Assembly: GCF_019649055.1 (NCBI RefSeq)
Contig: NW_026570228.1
Span: 2,339,547 to 2,403,546 of the forward strand
Direction of reading: 5' to 3'
Origin: Paramacrobiotus metropolitanus
Taxonomy: Eukaryota; Tardigrada; Eutardigrada; Parachela; Macrobiotidae
Length of the DNA stretch: 64,000 nucleotides
In this document: positions 24,401-35,800 of the stretch, one piece after another
Layout: each line of letters starts with the position of its first letter
Numbering within the stretch: the first letter of the stretch is position 1
The notes under the pieces: generated by a model
What the model was told of the DNA's origin: nothing
What the model saw: the letters and a program-made list of their open reading frames with translations, nothing else
Databases searched by the model: none
Position numbers and translations under genes: made by a program

Positions 24401-27088
24401 AAATCTCGCTAACGACACTGCACGTTTGTTATTCTTGCAGTAACCATCGGGCTGGCATGGGATTCGGAGAAATCCAAAACCCAAACAATCTCCCATGTAC
24501 TTGACACGATCGACGCCAACATCTGTCTGTGTCATGTATACCACGATGTACACGATACCCAGTGGGCCGCATCTGTGGTCCATCATCTGGTGGGGATGGT
24601 GTGTTTCTATGGCCGGCACTATTCCGCCTTCTTCTACCATGCCCCCTACCAGACCTGGATGCACTTTGATGATGCAACCGTCCAGACGGTCGGGCCCGAA
24701 TGGGCGCAGGTCGTCCGCCGCTGTGTGAAGAATCACTATCAGCCGCTGCTCTTGTTCTACGCCAATCCGGATTGCGCCCCCCTGGGCGGTCCACCCAATG
24801 ACAAGACCACAGTGAAACCGCGCCCGCCCGTGCGGACCGTCAGCCGGCCGCTGTCCACGCACAGTAGTCTAAGCGGTCACGAGAGTCGGCCAGTTTCCCA
24901 CCGGTCGACGCCCGTGAGTGGCGTGTATGATGGATCGGAGCTGTCGGCGACGGTAGCAGCTGACAAGACAGCACGACCACTGGCAGGTGGCCCAGCTGCT
25001 GTAATGGACGGTAATGGTAGTATTAGGATGAGAAAGGATGCACCGCGAAGTCATGGCACTCGACCAAATGGTGTGCCAAATGGGAATAACGCTAGTTTTG
25101 GACACGGAGCGGGGAGTGTCAACAACATGCTGGGATGGAAATCGCGAGCCAGCATCACGTCCAGCAGTATTGCGAGTCTGGAGAGTTTTGATTCCTATGA
25201 GAATGTGCACAAAGCGTATCCAGTGGGATATAGCATCATGAAAACAGACCATGAAGGTAAGCGTGGTCAGGGTGCCGACAAAATGCAAAATTTATAGAAA
25301 TAGTTAATTAACTAATAATAATAATTAAATAATAATTAGCAGGTGAAGTACACAATACGGTTCTGAGTGAACGTTTTAAGGTGATAGAAAAGCCAAAAAA
25401 ACCATTAAACAATTTAATTTCAAATTTACGTGGTGCTTTCCGAATTGTAACAATTTTCCATGTATTGGAAAGCCTAATATGCATGCATCCCATGCATTAC
25501 GATTTCGCTTGCTTTGACTGAGTTCTACCGGCAATTACTATGGTTGGATTTGGTTTTAGCTTTTACCGTTGCGTGTTAAAATATTTGTAACTTTAACGGT
25601 TTTCAATTTGTGTTCATTATAGCAACTGAAACCGATTCGGGTTATCCGAGCGGTGACCAGGCCAGTGCCAGCAGTTCCGTTGAGATACCGCCATTTAAGC
25701 AGCACCCCCTGTCCTCCAAATCCGCCGCCGTATCCGGTCAGCCGGTCAACAGGACCCACTACATCCAGATGCTGCTGCGCGCTGACGACCTGATCGCGTC
25801 CGCATCGATGAAGGAAGCACAAGCGGAGCCGGTCGGGGCCATCGGACTACTGGAGCAGGCGGTGGCACTACTGCAGAGCTGCGGCGGCTGTCAGTCCCTA
25901 ACAGCCTGTCCGCAGCTGTCACAAGCCGCCGTGGTTAAGCAAATAGACTGCTGTAAAAAATTACGAGTTCTGCATGAAAAAACCGCCACTCAGCGGTTAA
26001 ACTCCACAATGCCCAGCCAACCGGTTTCCGGCGTGACGGCCTTGACTGGTCAGACCACACGGCTGCTTCCGCATGCTGTACCGATCCCGCAACGAGCGCA
26101 TCGTGAGAACGCGCAATTAAGGCATAATTTGGATGGCAAGGAAAATCACGGCGGTAATGATTCGTCATTACGCAGAGTACATAAATCCAAAAGAAAGGCT
26201 AGCGGAAAAAGTCTGGGTTCGCAGCAGCTCAATCGAAGCATGCCGGACTTGAGTCAGCCGGCCGATGAGGGCGTGTGCGATGCGGTGGATCCCGGTAGAA
26301 AAATTAATACGATAAAAAAACACTGGAATGGATCTCCTAATTTGTCCACTTTTCAGGTAAATATTAATTCCTTTATTACAAGACACGCACCATTTGAACC
26401 AGTCATAGGTGCAACATTAATATAAAGTATTCGTACCGTTACTGCCCATTATTAGTTTAGTAACTGTATTTGCGCATATTATTTTATATACGTATGCAAT
26501 TCTAAAAACAAGTACTACTGGTAGTCTGGTACCAGTGGGTTCTGCTGAGAAAGCCGAAGAAGGCGTAGTACAGTGCAAAACAGTAATAACATTTTCTGAT
26601 CCATCATGCAGTTTGGCTGAATATCTAATGGCACGCATTGTGATTTAGCCTTTTAGTGTTTTGGCTCAGCGGAAGCTCATTACTACGGTGCATCATTTTT
26701 TCGAAATTAACTTGTAATATGGTGGTATTTGCAGAATTCATCAATGGCCGAAGCCAATGTGCGATCCCTTCACCGGGACATACTTTTGACTGAACTGCTC
26801 AACCACCGCCTGCACCGCAGATCCGTGATGGACGTCGCTTCCAGTAGCACAAGTTCGCCGGAAAGTTTGTCCAACGAGTACGACGATCTCCCGCCGCCGC
26901 CACCAGAACTCCTTCTCCCTTCGCGATCTCCTTCCCCCCGCGTAGACTACAGCCTGAACTCGACCCTTACGAAATCTCTCCCGGAGAACACAGCGCTGTG
27001 CTCGCTCTGCGGCCGGAAAGTTGTGCATGACTCGAATCTGTATTGCTCGGATTGCAATGTATATATGAGTCAATTTGGGGGTGTATGA
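21497..27088 (+). CDS. USP53/54-like ubiquitin carboxyl-terminal hydrolase
   Basis: C19-family deubiquitinase of the USP53/USP54 type, about 884 aa. Six exons join in phase: 21497-21748, 22448-22582, 23428-23791, 24441-25256, 25623-26356 and 26735-27088. The Cys box [18 protein letters not shown] carries the catalytic cysteine near residue 46. The His box [10 protein letters not shown] carries the histidine near residue 310. In between lie the [15 protein letters not shown] block and zinc-type cysteines (CSHPLC, CGDC), all typical of the family. Residues beyond about 345 are Ser/Pro-rich and disordered. The last exon ends with a CSLCG...CSDC zinc-knuckle-like motif. In mammals these proteins act on ubiquitin chains and localise to cell junctions or cytoplasm; that role here is inferred. 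The start was taken as the first in-frame ATG close to the Cys box. Confidence 0.92.
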
Positions 27089-28158
27089 AGTGCTTCTAGA
27101 ATGTCTAGAATGTTTCTTGAAGGAATATTTTCTGTTGATGCACAAGAATCTTTTAGGAAGTACCTATGTTTAAATGCAGCTGTTTTACATACATGAAAAT
27201 TACATATTAGCCGGTGATGGCAAATCGATATAATGTCATTGTTAACAACCGGCAAAACTACTAAACAAAAAAAGCTATGGGAGTATAATTGATGTTCTGT
27301 CGAACAGCTGTACTAACTGTAAGCATCCAAATATCGGATAGTTCAAAGTCCCGTGCTTCCTGTTTCGGTATCTTATGAGTTCGGAGTAGTGCGGACTGCG
27401 GAGCACAATATGCAGAATAAGGATCTGAGAACAGTAATCTGACAGCTGCGCGTTATAGCTAGTTGTACCCAATAGTATAACTTTGCGATTACCAGTTCGG
27501 GTGTTCATTAAGCGCTTTTCATCATGATGATGCAGAAAAATAAGGAAATACATACTGGTGTAATAAATAAGGAATTTGACAATTGGGTTATTGTAAGTAC
27601 CTCGTAGTTGAACAAATCATATCAACGTTTCGGTTTTGCGGATCAATGTCAGTCCCAGGTTTGCATAGAATAATGCAGATCTATTGTTGATGGAAAGTTA
27701 CGATGACGCTTCGTATGTATCGATGACATCTAACCATAAGTACTATGTCGTTTTTTTGATTTCTGACCAGTATGCAACAGCACCTGGATCTCACTACACT
27801 TTCGTCGATTCGGTTTTAAATACTATTTGTATAAGCTATAATGCATACATGCAGTAAAAGCACAGCAGGAATGAAGGCGCATATTAATAACAGACCTTCA
27901 TTCCTGCTATGGTAAAAGATCGTTGTCTGTTTTGCAGTGGTTCCGTATGTATGCACCATACAAGTATTTTATTTTGTACAGTACTTGCGGCATTGTTTCG
28001 TTGATTTTAACTTGTTTAGACATCATTTTTAAGACTTCAACTCAATCGCGGTATATAGCGGAATTTTTAACAATCGAAATTATGACTTACGAACAAGCAT
28101 TATGCTACTGCGGCACTGCCCAGGAGAATCACAGAGATCACACTGCCATCACATCAAA
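27089..28158. other. Intergenic region with an inverted repeat
   Basis: This is the 3' flank of the USP gene (+) and of the chitin-binding gene (-), which converge here. An inverted pair, AGCAGGAATGAAGG at 27,864-27,877 and its complement at 27,895-27,908, could form a 14-bp stem. No gene seen. Confidence 0.5.
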
Positions 28159-29447
28159 CTACTGCTTTTTGCCTCCTTTCTTTGACTTGGCCGGTTTCTT
28201 GGCCTCCGACGACCCAGAAGCCGGTGCCGACGTCGCCGCGGCTCCAGTAGCGACCACAACGTAGTCGGGTTCGTCGTCCAGAAGATGAGAGTTCTCTTGG
28301 TACAGACGGCTGTTGGAGTAGTCATAGAACTGGCGCACCTTGGTGCAGTCAACGTTGAAGAACCAGTCGCAGATGAGGGTGATTTGGTTGAACAACTAAA
28401 AAGATGTTCAGAAATTAGAACGTTGCGCTTGTTTCACATTTAGCCCTGCCGCTGGTAACAAGCATACCGTCATGTTGGGGCACAGATAGCTGGTGAGGTT
28501 TCCGTTGATATCGCAGCGGTCGAAAGCCTGGCATTTGCCTTCACCATCGTTAGCATAGAAACCCGGTTTGACGGATCCGCAGTCAACACCGGCTTTGGGA
28601 ATCACGGCAATAGTGGGGTAGTCCTGACCGGCTTGAGCGTGATTGTACAGCTCAGCACGCTGACCGGCATCCAGTTTCGTCTTGCCGTTGCTCAGGGTAT
28701 CCAAGGCGGTGAAAACTTTGGGGTTCTGGTCACCGGCAGCACGCTTTGTACGCTTATTCTTTCCCTTGCCCTTCACACTCTTCTTGATGGTCACGGAGCC
28801 AGAGGCGGAGGCAGAGGACTCAGCAGCTCCGGTGGCAACCACAACGTAATCGGGTTCGTCGTCCAGAAGGTGAGAGTTTTCTTGGTACAGACGGCTGTTG
28901 GAGTAGTCATAGAACTGGCGGACTTTAGTGCAGTCGACATTGAAGAACCAATCGCAGATCAGTGTAATTTGGTTGAATAGCTACAAGGGCGTCAGAACTC
29001 GTTAGTTTGCTAACATTTGGCCGCCACCCATAAGAAACCTACCGTCATGTTGGGGCACAGGTAGCTGGTGAGGTTGCCGTTGATGTCGCAGCGGTCGAAA
29101 GCCTGGCATTTGCCCTCGCCGTCGTTAGCATAAAAACCTGGTTTGACTGAAGCGCAGTCAACACCGGCTTTGGGAATCACGGCAATAATGGGGTAGTCCT
29201 GACCAGCTTGCGCGTGATTGTACAGCTCAGCACGCTGACCGGCGTCTAATTTCGTCTTGCCGTTGCTCAGGGTATCCAAGGCGGTGAAGACCTTCGGATT
29301 CTGGTCACCGGCAGCGCGTTTGTACTGTAAACGAAGATATCGTTAATGTTTCGTTAAAGCCGACGAAATTAAAAAATATATAATTCCCCGTACCACTCCT
29401 GCATGGCACACAGCCGCCAAAGACAACAGGCCGATAAGCACTTTCAT
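28159..29447 (-). CDS. Secreted chitin-binding protein with two tandem near-identical units
   Basis: Extracellular protein of about 361 aa. Four exons: 29394-29447 (signal peptide MKVLIGLLSLAAVCHAGV), 29043-29324, 28468-28980 and 28159-28395, all phase 0. Each unit has an N-terminal helix rich in Ala/Asn, then a CBM14-like six-cysteine fold (CxSVKPGFYAND...CQAFDRCD...YLCPNMT / LFNQITLICDWFFNVDC). The fold is split by an intron at exactly the same codon in both units. Exon 3 fuses the end of unit 1 to the start of unit 2 through a Ser/Ala/Lys linker. The units differ at only a few residues, implying a recent internal duplication or gene conversion. The tail is Lys/Gly-rich. It resembles arthropod cuticle or midgut chitin-binding proteins of the one-domain type. 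Confidence 0.93.
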
Positions 29448-29835
29448 TTTGAACTTTGTTCAAGAAGCACCAACGGTAAAGAATGTTAACAGAGAATAAA
29501 AAAAATGTAGAAGCGGTGGATGCCGATGAAGTGCAGTGGCATTCCTCTTATATACCGCTTGGTGATTTTTATTGTCGTATGCATGCTGCATCAGCATGGC
29601 TCGTCTAGCACAATTATTTTGGTCAGGGAATCTAGCGCAGACAGATGATTGTAGATATACGATGCTAACGAACGAAAAGCCATTAGGAGAAGCGGTAAAT
29701 CATTAATTTTACCGAGCAATTAATTCGAACATCGTCTTCGTACATCATACCTTCGCGGGGCCTTAATATTGATAACAACCTAGAAAAGTAACCAATTCCG
29801 TTTTGTTGTTTCTAGCACTGTGATATTAGTGATTT

Positions 29836-30108
29836 ATGAACTTTGTGTGTTTATGCATCCTAATAGTAGTATACTGTACTAGTGCTTTACGAGCGCCAGA
29901 AAACAGCACAATACACCAAGATAGGAAAACCAAACTCGTTTTGGCTCTGCAGTCAGCATATGCAGCACAGAAGTTAAAGTACTTTTCATTGTTCAGCTAT
30001 CTGCAATTTGGGGGTTTTAGTATTATACTTCGGCCAGCACCGTGGAATATGGGAAACCTGTGTGGGGAGCTTACGTCGTACTCCTACTTGCCCAACGTAA
30101 TACACTGA
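29836..30108 (+). CDS. Possible small secreted protein, unidentified
   Basis: A 90-aa ORF opens with a hydrophobic stretch like a signal peptide (MNFVCLCILIVVYCTSAL). The remainder has no recognisable domain. It lies divergently about 390 bp from the two-unit chitin-binding gene. It could be a first exon, a short secreted protein or chance; no splice partner was found. Confidence 0.2.
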   Translation: MNFVCLCILIVVYCTSALRAPENSTIHQDRKTKLVLALQSAYAAQKLKYFSLFSYLQFGGFSIILRPAPWNMGNLCGELTSYSYLPNVIH

Positions 30109-32879
30109 CCCAGGCCTTATACTGAGCGCAGCGGTGCCAGATGACCGCCATGCATGAAAAGGTCAAGTTTTGGTCGCTTTCACGAAGCAATGGCCAATGG
30201 AGCGTCACCTTTTGCCGTGGAATTTGAAACTTGACCGTTGTCCGCTTCAATTGGACGCTGCCTACTTGATAACGGTACTTCCAATTGAGAAATAACGACA
30301 ACGAAGACGAAGACGAAATGCGGACAATCAGCGAATGTACATGTCTAGCTGCGCGCGTCAGACAACCAAACACCAAAATTCAGGGAGAAATAATGCATCG
30401 ACTTGGGAAATCTATTGTACCATCGAGAATTAACAAGAAAAATATATGGAAAACACCGGCTCCAGTGTATAACTTAAATACCTACGATGATCGTACTCGA
30501 GCTTGATCATCCGTTTGACGCATTCTTTGAAGCCGGCAATCTATCGATCTCCCACATTGAAAATGTATTTTGATTTCATTTTATGATTAGTTTTATTTGA
30601 ATTTAATGTAATTTACAATAAGATACGGTGTATCTTAAACGGCATGTGCATTCTACAATTACAGCAAAACATCTCACGGTGCGTACTGCAAGTTTGCGCC
30701 AATAAATGGACAAATACCCAAACAATAATACTGTGCATCAGTCAAAGACTCAAAAGGACACAGCCATTTCGTAATCATGAAACCTCGGACAATATCCGAA
30801 TCGGTGTCTACAGTAGATCTCTGCTAATGTAGTTTTGCTTTCTGTGAAAACACAACCATTGATCAGTACTACAAGCTGTTACATCAGTCACCAAAAATCA
30901 GCATAACAACCTTCGACTGTGTTTTTGTGCTGCTGAAACCAATACTCGCTATTTACCGGTTTAATTCACCGGTTGCAGTTTCCGGCTCACTCGCAACAGT
31001 AACTGGTAAATGGTACACCGCATCCCCGCGGTCCCGCCCCAAACCCACACGTATCCGGGTTCTGAACGTAATCAATGGGAAGTAATTTGCAGTGTATCTC
31101 TTGTGGAAATACGAACGTTTTAAAGCCAGCCTGGAGTCACTCATGGTATGAAGCACTGTTTATTCGTACAGCACAGTTAACGGAACCGACCGCGCGCCAG
31201 CCGCTGGCCCATGATACTGTATCGTAAGCGGGCGAGCAGTGTGTCCACGACTCCACGTCACGCCAAAACACGCATCCAGCGCGTCATCCCCACAGCGTGT
31301 TCCTCTTCCGATGAAGGGGAGTTATACTAGGATGATATATCCGCTTGTGGGATCTGAGTCAAAGTCACACATATACACATACTGACGGCCGAAAGTGTAA
31401 TACGCTGTAAGAGAGAGCTGAGTAGGTTGATTGATCTGGCGAGTTTTACCGGACTTTTTATTATTGGGGATTTCTCCGGCAGTACGGCGCTGACATACTG
31501 TATTATGGTATTCGGGAATACATGTGCCACTTTCGCCGACGTTGTGAATTGCCGGGGTAAATGTGACCGGAAACCGTTTTCGATGGTTTAAGCATCAGTG
31601 ACTCTGGGATATGCAGTGCCGGAGAAGGTAAAGGCCGCAGGTCAATTGCTTTCTATCAAAATATATCGTTGCAAATTTCGGGTTGGGATTGCAACTTTGT
31701 GTAAGTGCATGCCGTATGTACTGTGCATGCCTCCAGCGTCTGGAAGATTTTAAAGCTTATAATCTTGCGGCAAAAGAAAACATGATCGGTTTATTCTGCA
31801 GAACCGAATTTAAACTGCGCTATGATATTGACCTATGATACCCCAATTGTGGATGAATAAGCGATTTCGGCCACTACGCGCTGCTTATTATGGACGGAAA
31901 TTTTTGGTCTAGTTTTTAAACAATCTGCCGCATCCATCTGGTGGTTTTGCGTGCGTCTGGATACATTCCGCTGAATGTTTATATTTCGCGTCAAGGTAAA
32001 TTCATGCAACCGCAAAATTATTTTGACAGAATCAATTCCATAAACTTCCATACGCACGCTCGAGATTGACCATAGGTTGAGAAAATGTTTTTGCGCACCG
32101 CATGTCAAAATTTTTTATGCTCTGTTTTATTTGCACGAGTTTGTGTGCAAATTGCGTATACCCGGATCGCTTGGAATAGAATTTCGGCAGGCTAATGATG
32201 TTTGATTTGCAGTATTTAAAAAATGTTTGTCAACAACAAATATGTTGTATGCAGCTCTTGTGCCGGTTAGGTTAACCGTAATTAAAACGTTTACGATGAT
32301 TTACCGATGCCATTAATGTACTGCATCAGTCTGCGTGAGCTGGAGTTTTGCGTTTTTTTATTTATCGCTCACCCTAACGAATAAATAAATTTTTTTTGAA
32401 AATATTGGCAGACTCGAAAGTGTTTGTCGACAAGTAACGATCGTAAGAATATTACTTGCAAACGTTTCCCAGAAAATAAAGTTGAATTTTACTACCTCGA
32501 TATCTGTATTCGAACTGCCAGATTTTCTATTACCGCTGCAAACAAATGCATTAAATTTTCTTGGTTTTTTGCCTTTTTCTGTTAACACTGTGAAGCGGAA
32601 ATTACAAATAACGTGGCCCCATTAAGCAATGATTGAGTGATTTTTTATACGGCTGAAGAGCAAACAGCATAATTCCTCCACAGACATCCTTATTCCCTCG
32701 ATGGCATGTGTGTTTTTTCCTCTTCCTTGGAAGAAAGAATCCACAGCTCAGTAGACCGGAAATATCAACTCTAGAACAGATCAACCGCACACGCAGGAGT
32801 ACTGGAATGTGCATGGGGCTTCACTGATCATGGTTTTGGTCTGTTATAGACACGACCTTGACAGTCAATCCACTCGAAA
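30109..32879. other. Intergenic region, no gene recognised
   Basis: Short ORFs on both strands (for example 30,285-30,506 and 31,833-32,108) show no domains, and I found no convincing exons or repeats beyond simple sequence. Confidence 0.4.
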
Positions 32880-35800
32880 ATGATCCATTCCATTCCGCTA
32901 ACCACATCGGCCGGGATCTGGCCAACACGACTCCTAACCAACCTTATCATTGTCAGCTGTCTGTGGCTGCTGTTAGTCTGTGTGGAAGCCCATCACAGCC
33001 CATTAGTGGACGGAAGGAAATCCAAGTTACGAAAAGTACGTTGGAATAAAGCCGACTGTGTACGAGTAGTGCGGTATGAACGCGAATAAACATGAATAAA
33101 AATGTGTAGACTGTAGAGCGCCCGCGCAAACAGTGTACGTGATTAACGTACTGATTTCTGACGGCCGGCACGCGCGGATGGCTGTGTCAACCGCTCAAGC
33201 ACACACACTGTTAAAATCATACCCACTACCCAGTAATTGCATGGTGGCTGGATGAGGTGTACACTTGACCTGGACAAATGATTTAATGATTACGTTGGAT
33301 GGGCCGAAGGAATCTTCCCTGTTCGTTGGCACATCCACACTGTTGATCTCTTCGTGCTGTTTTCCCATTCCACGGGGCACAATAATGGCATGTATCATTT
33401 GAGTACACAGTTAAAAGCAACACAAACGCCAGCGCGCGCGCGCCCAAGCATACTTACACACAGACAGGAAAGGCAAACAATCTCGTAAAAAAAAGGCCAG
33501 GAAAATTTTCATAGCCGCTTCATGGCATTATTTTGGAGAGACACTGCTGGACTACACCAAATAATCGATGCACTAAATACATTACAATAGAAGAGCCTAA
33601 ATCGACTTCATTCCGCCGTCTGCCGGTCTTGACGCTCTGCGGCCGGGATAAATGTTTTTTCATTCGACCGAAATCTGCGCAACAAGAGACATGTATGACT
33701 CGCCTGACCAATATTATTTTTATGATGCAATTCGTATGGAAATTTTTCCCCATTTTGCGCTTGGCATGTTGTGGTGTAATATGTATGCAAATCCAATTCC
33801 GACGCGACGACCAAAAAATCAGCATGCTTCATAAACTGTCAAAAGTTTTGCTACTTTGACTTTATATTTTACAAAAGTTTTGATAAAAATTGTTTTTGTT
33901 TTCGTAAAATAAATTAAGGGGCAGTTTTAATTTATTTGCTGCAGTAATATATTTCCTCCTTATCTTACAAAGTATCTTGTTGTAAATATGTTGCAGTTGC
34001 ATTAAACAATTAAACAAAAATTCTGCAGAGAGTGAATCATAAATTAATGTAACGGGTTAACGGTTATGTACTCCATGCCGATTGCAGACAGATGCATTAA
34101 AGCTTAATCTAGCCGTGGGATATTACGTAACAGATTATCTCTAACCCGTATTTGGTATAATCCGATAGGCTGGTGTGTATATGCGCAATGACCGTGCAAG
34201 TGTATAATGTATCGCCAAAGTGTTTTGCATACTTGATTGGCGTCGTTAAGGTCGGACTAATACAATTTTATCATGAAATCAACCAGTTGGAAGGTTTAGA
34301 TAGTTATGAGTTATAAACCTTTAAAAAACCGTGATAAAAGAACAAAATTTTTTCTCGGGGCATTAATTCTGATATTTGCGGCTTCCTTTTATATTAAAGC
34401 AAGTATGTACACTGGTTTCTACGGACTGTAAAGATTCCTCTGTGCACGGCCATGATAATCATGGGCATCTTAGTATCTTACTGAGGCTGTAAAGATAGTG
34501 AAATACGCAGCTCCGGCCAAACGACCCTTTCGTAATTCCCAAGGCACGAATAAATGATGGCCAAATTGTTATGCAAAACAAGCAAATAATACATACACCC
34601 TTCGCTCAGCTGTAATTATTAGCGCGTGCACACCATATTTTTCTCAGCATCCACTCTACCAGTACCATCCTTTATAAAATATATATTCTTCACTCAGAGC
34701 GTACACAAACTTAATTTATGATAATATGCATCGATGCATATTAGCATACATAAGGTTTGTGCGAGATATCTTGCATAACTCGATGACCTTAACCACAAGT
34801 TTACAACTGTCACTGTCGGCTATTTACCGGCGAATCACTGTACATACCGGTCACAGGTGAAATGTAAATTTCAAAATTTTTATGTACGAAAAATATATAT
34901 AGTAGTTTTTTTGAGATAACAAAAAAAGGTGCACCTTCGGGCTTTCTTTTTCTGTTTCTACGGATCTGATAGGTGAACACCACAGCTATAACAAAATTTT
35001 GAAAATCAGCTTGGTTTCAATGTGTAATCATACAGTTCTGCCATCAAATCAAGCATAAATCTGTTATTCTTGAAGAGTAACATTGTTGATGTGAACGGCA
35101 CTTGATGGGTGTCCCAAAGCAACCGTCAATTACTGGTCTGACCTAATTTATTTCCGGGATAAATAATCAAAAATATCATGCGCCGTCGTCTGCATTTATA
35201 TGTCCCCCTGGTTGCAGATAAGGCACAGTGACGCCCCTCGACCTCTATCAACTACACCCGGCTCACACGGCCACGCATACTGACTTGGATTACGATAAAC
35301 TGCTGCAAAAGTTTGGTGTCCCGGAAAATATTTCCCTATCAACACCCCGTGTGGCCCCGGATGCCGATGTCACACCGCGTGTCGACGGAAATACTGCTCC
35401 TGGCGAGAGCGATTATAATACCGAGGAAACCATCATTGTTAATCAGCCGGCAGCGGATGCGCAACTGGATATAAGTAAGTAACTGAAGCCGGTTTGAATT
35501 GATTATATTTATTACAACTGGTTTATTTTTTACGTAATTTGTATAAATATCACGCAGCGCGATTATCAGCTAACTAAAATTAAACTGTAATTATTTTTAT
35601 TTCAGTTTTAGACTGGCTTAAATAATTTTTGTTTAGCCTAAAAATCTATGACAATTTAGTGGAACTGGATTAGGCTCATATTGCTCGTATTCTGTCATGC
35701 CGTATCTTTTTTCTTATTGTTGAGATTTTTTCTTATTGTTAATTATTTTCACAAACAGCAAGAACGCATGATGGTGACTGCTAAAGGTCGAATTAAAAGA

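Noticed and set aside
24389..25288. Long minus-strand ORFs inside the USP gene
   Set aside because: They overlap the in-frame USP exon 24441-25256 on the opposite strand and show no domain.
35218..35228. Acceptor at 35,217 for the FSTL exon
   Set aside because: The coding frame has a stop codon directly after it, so the downstream AG at 35,228 was preferred.
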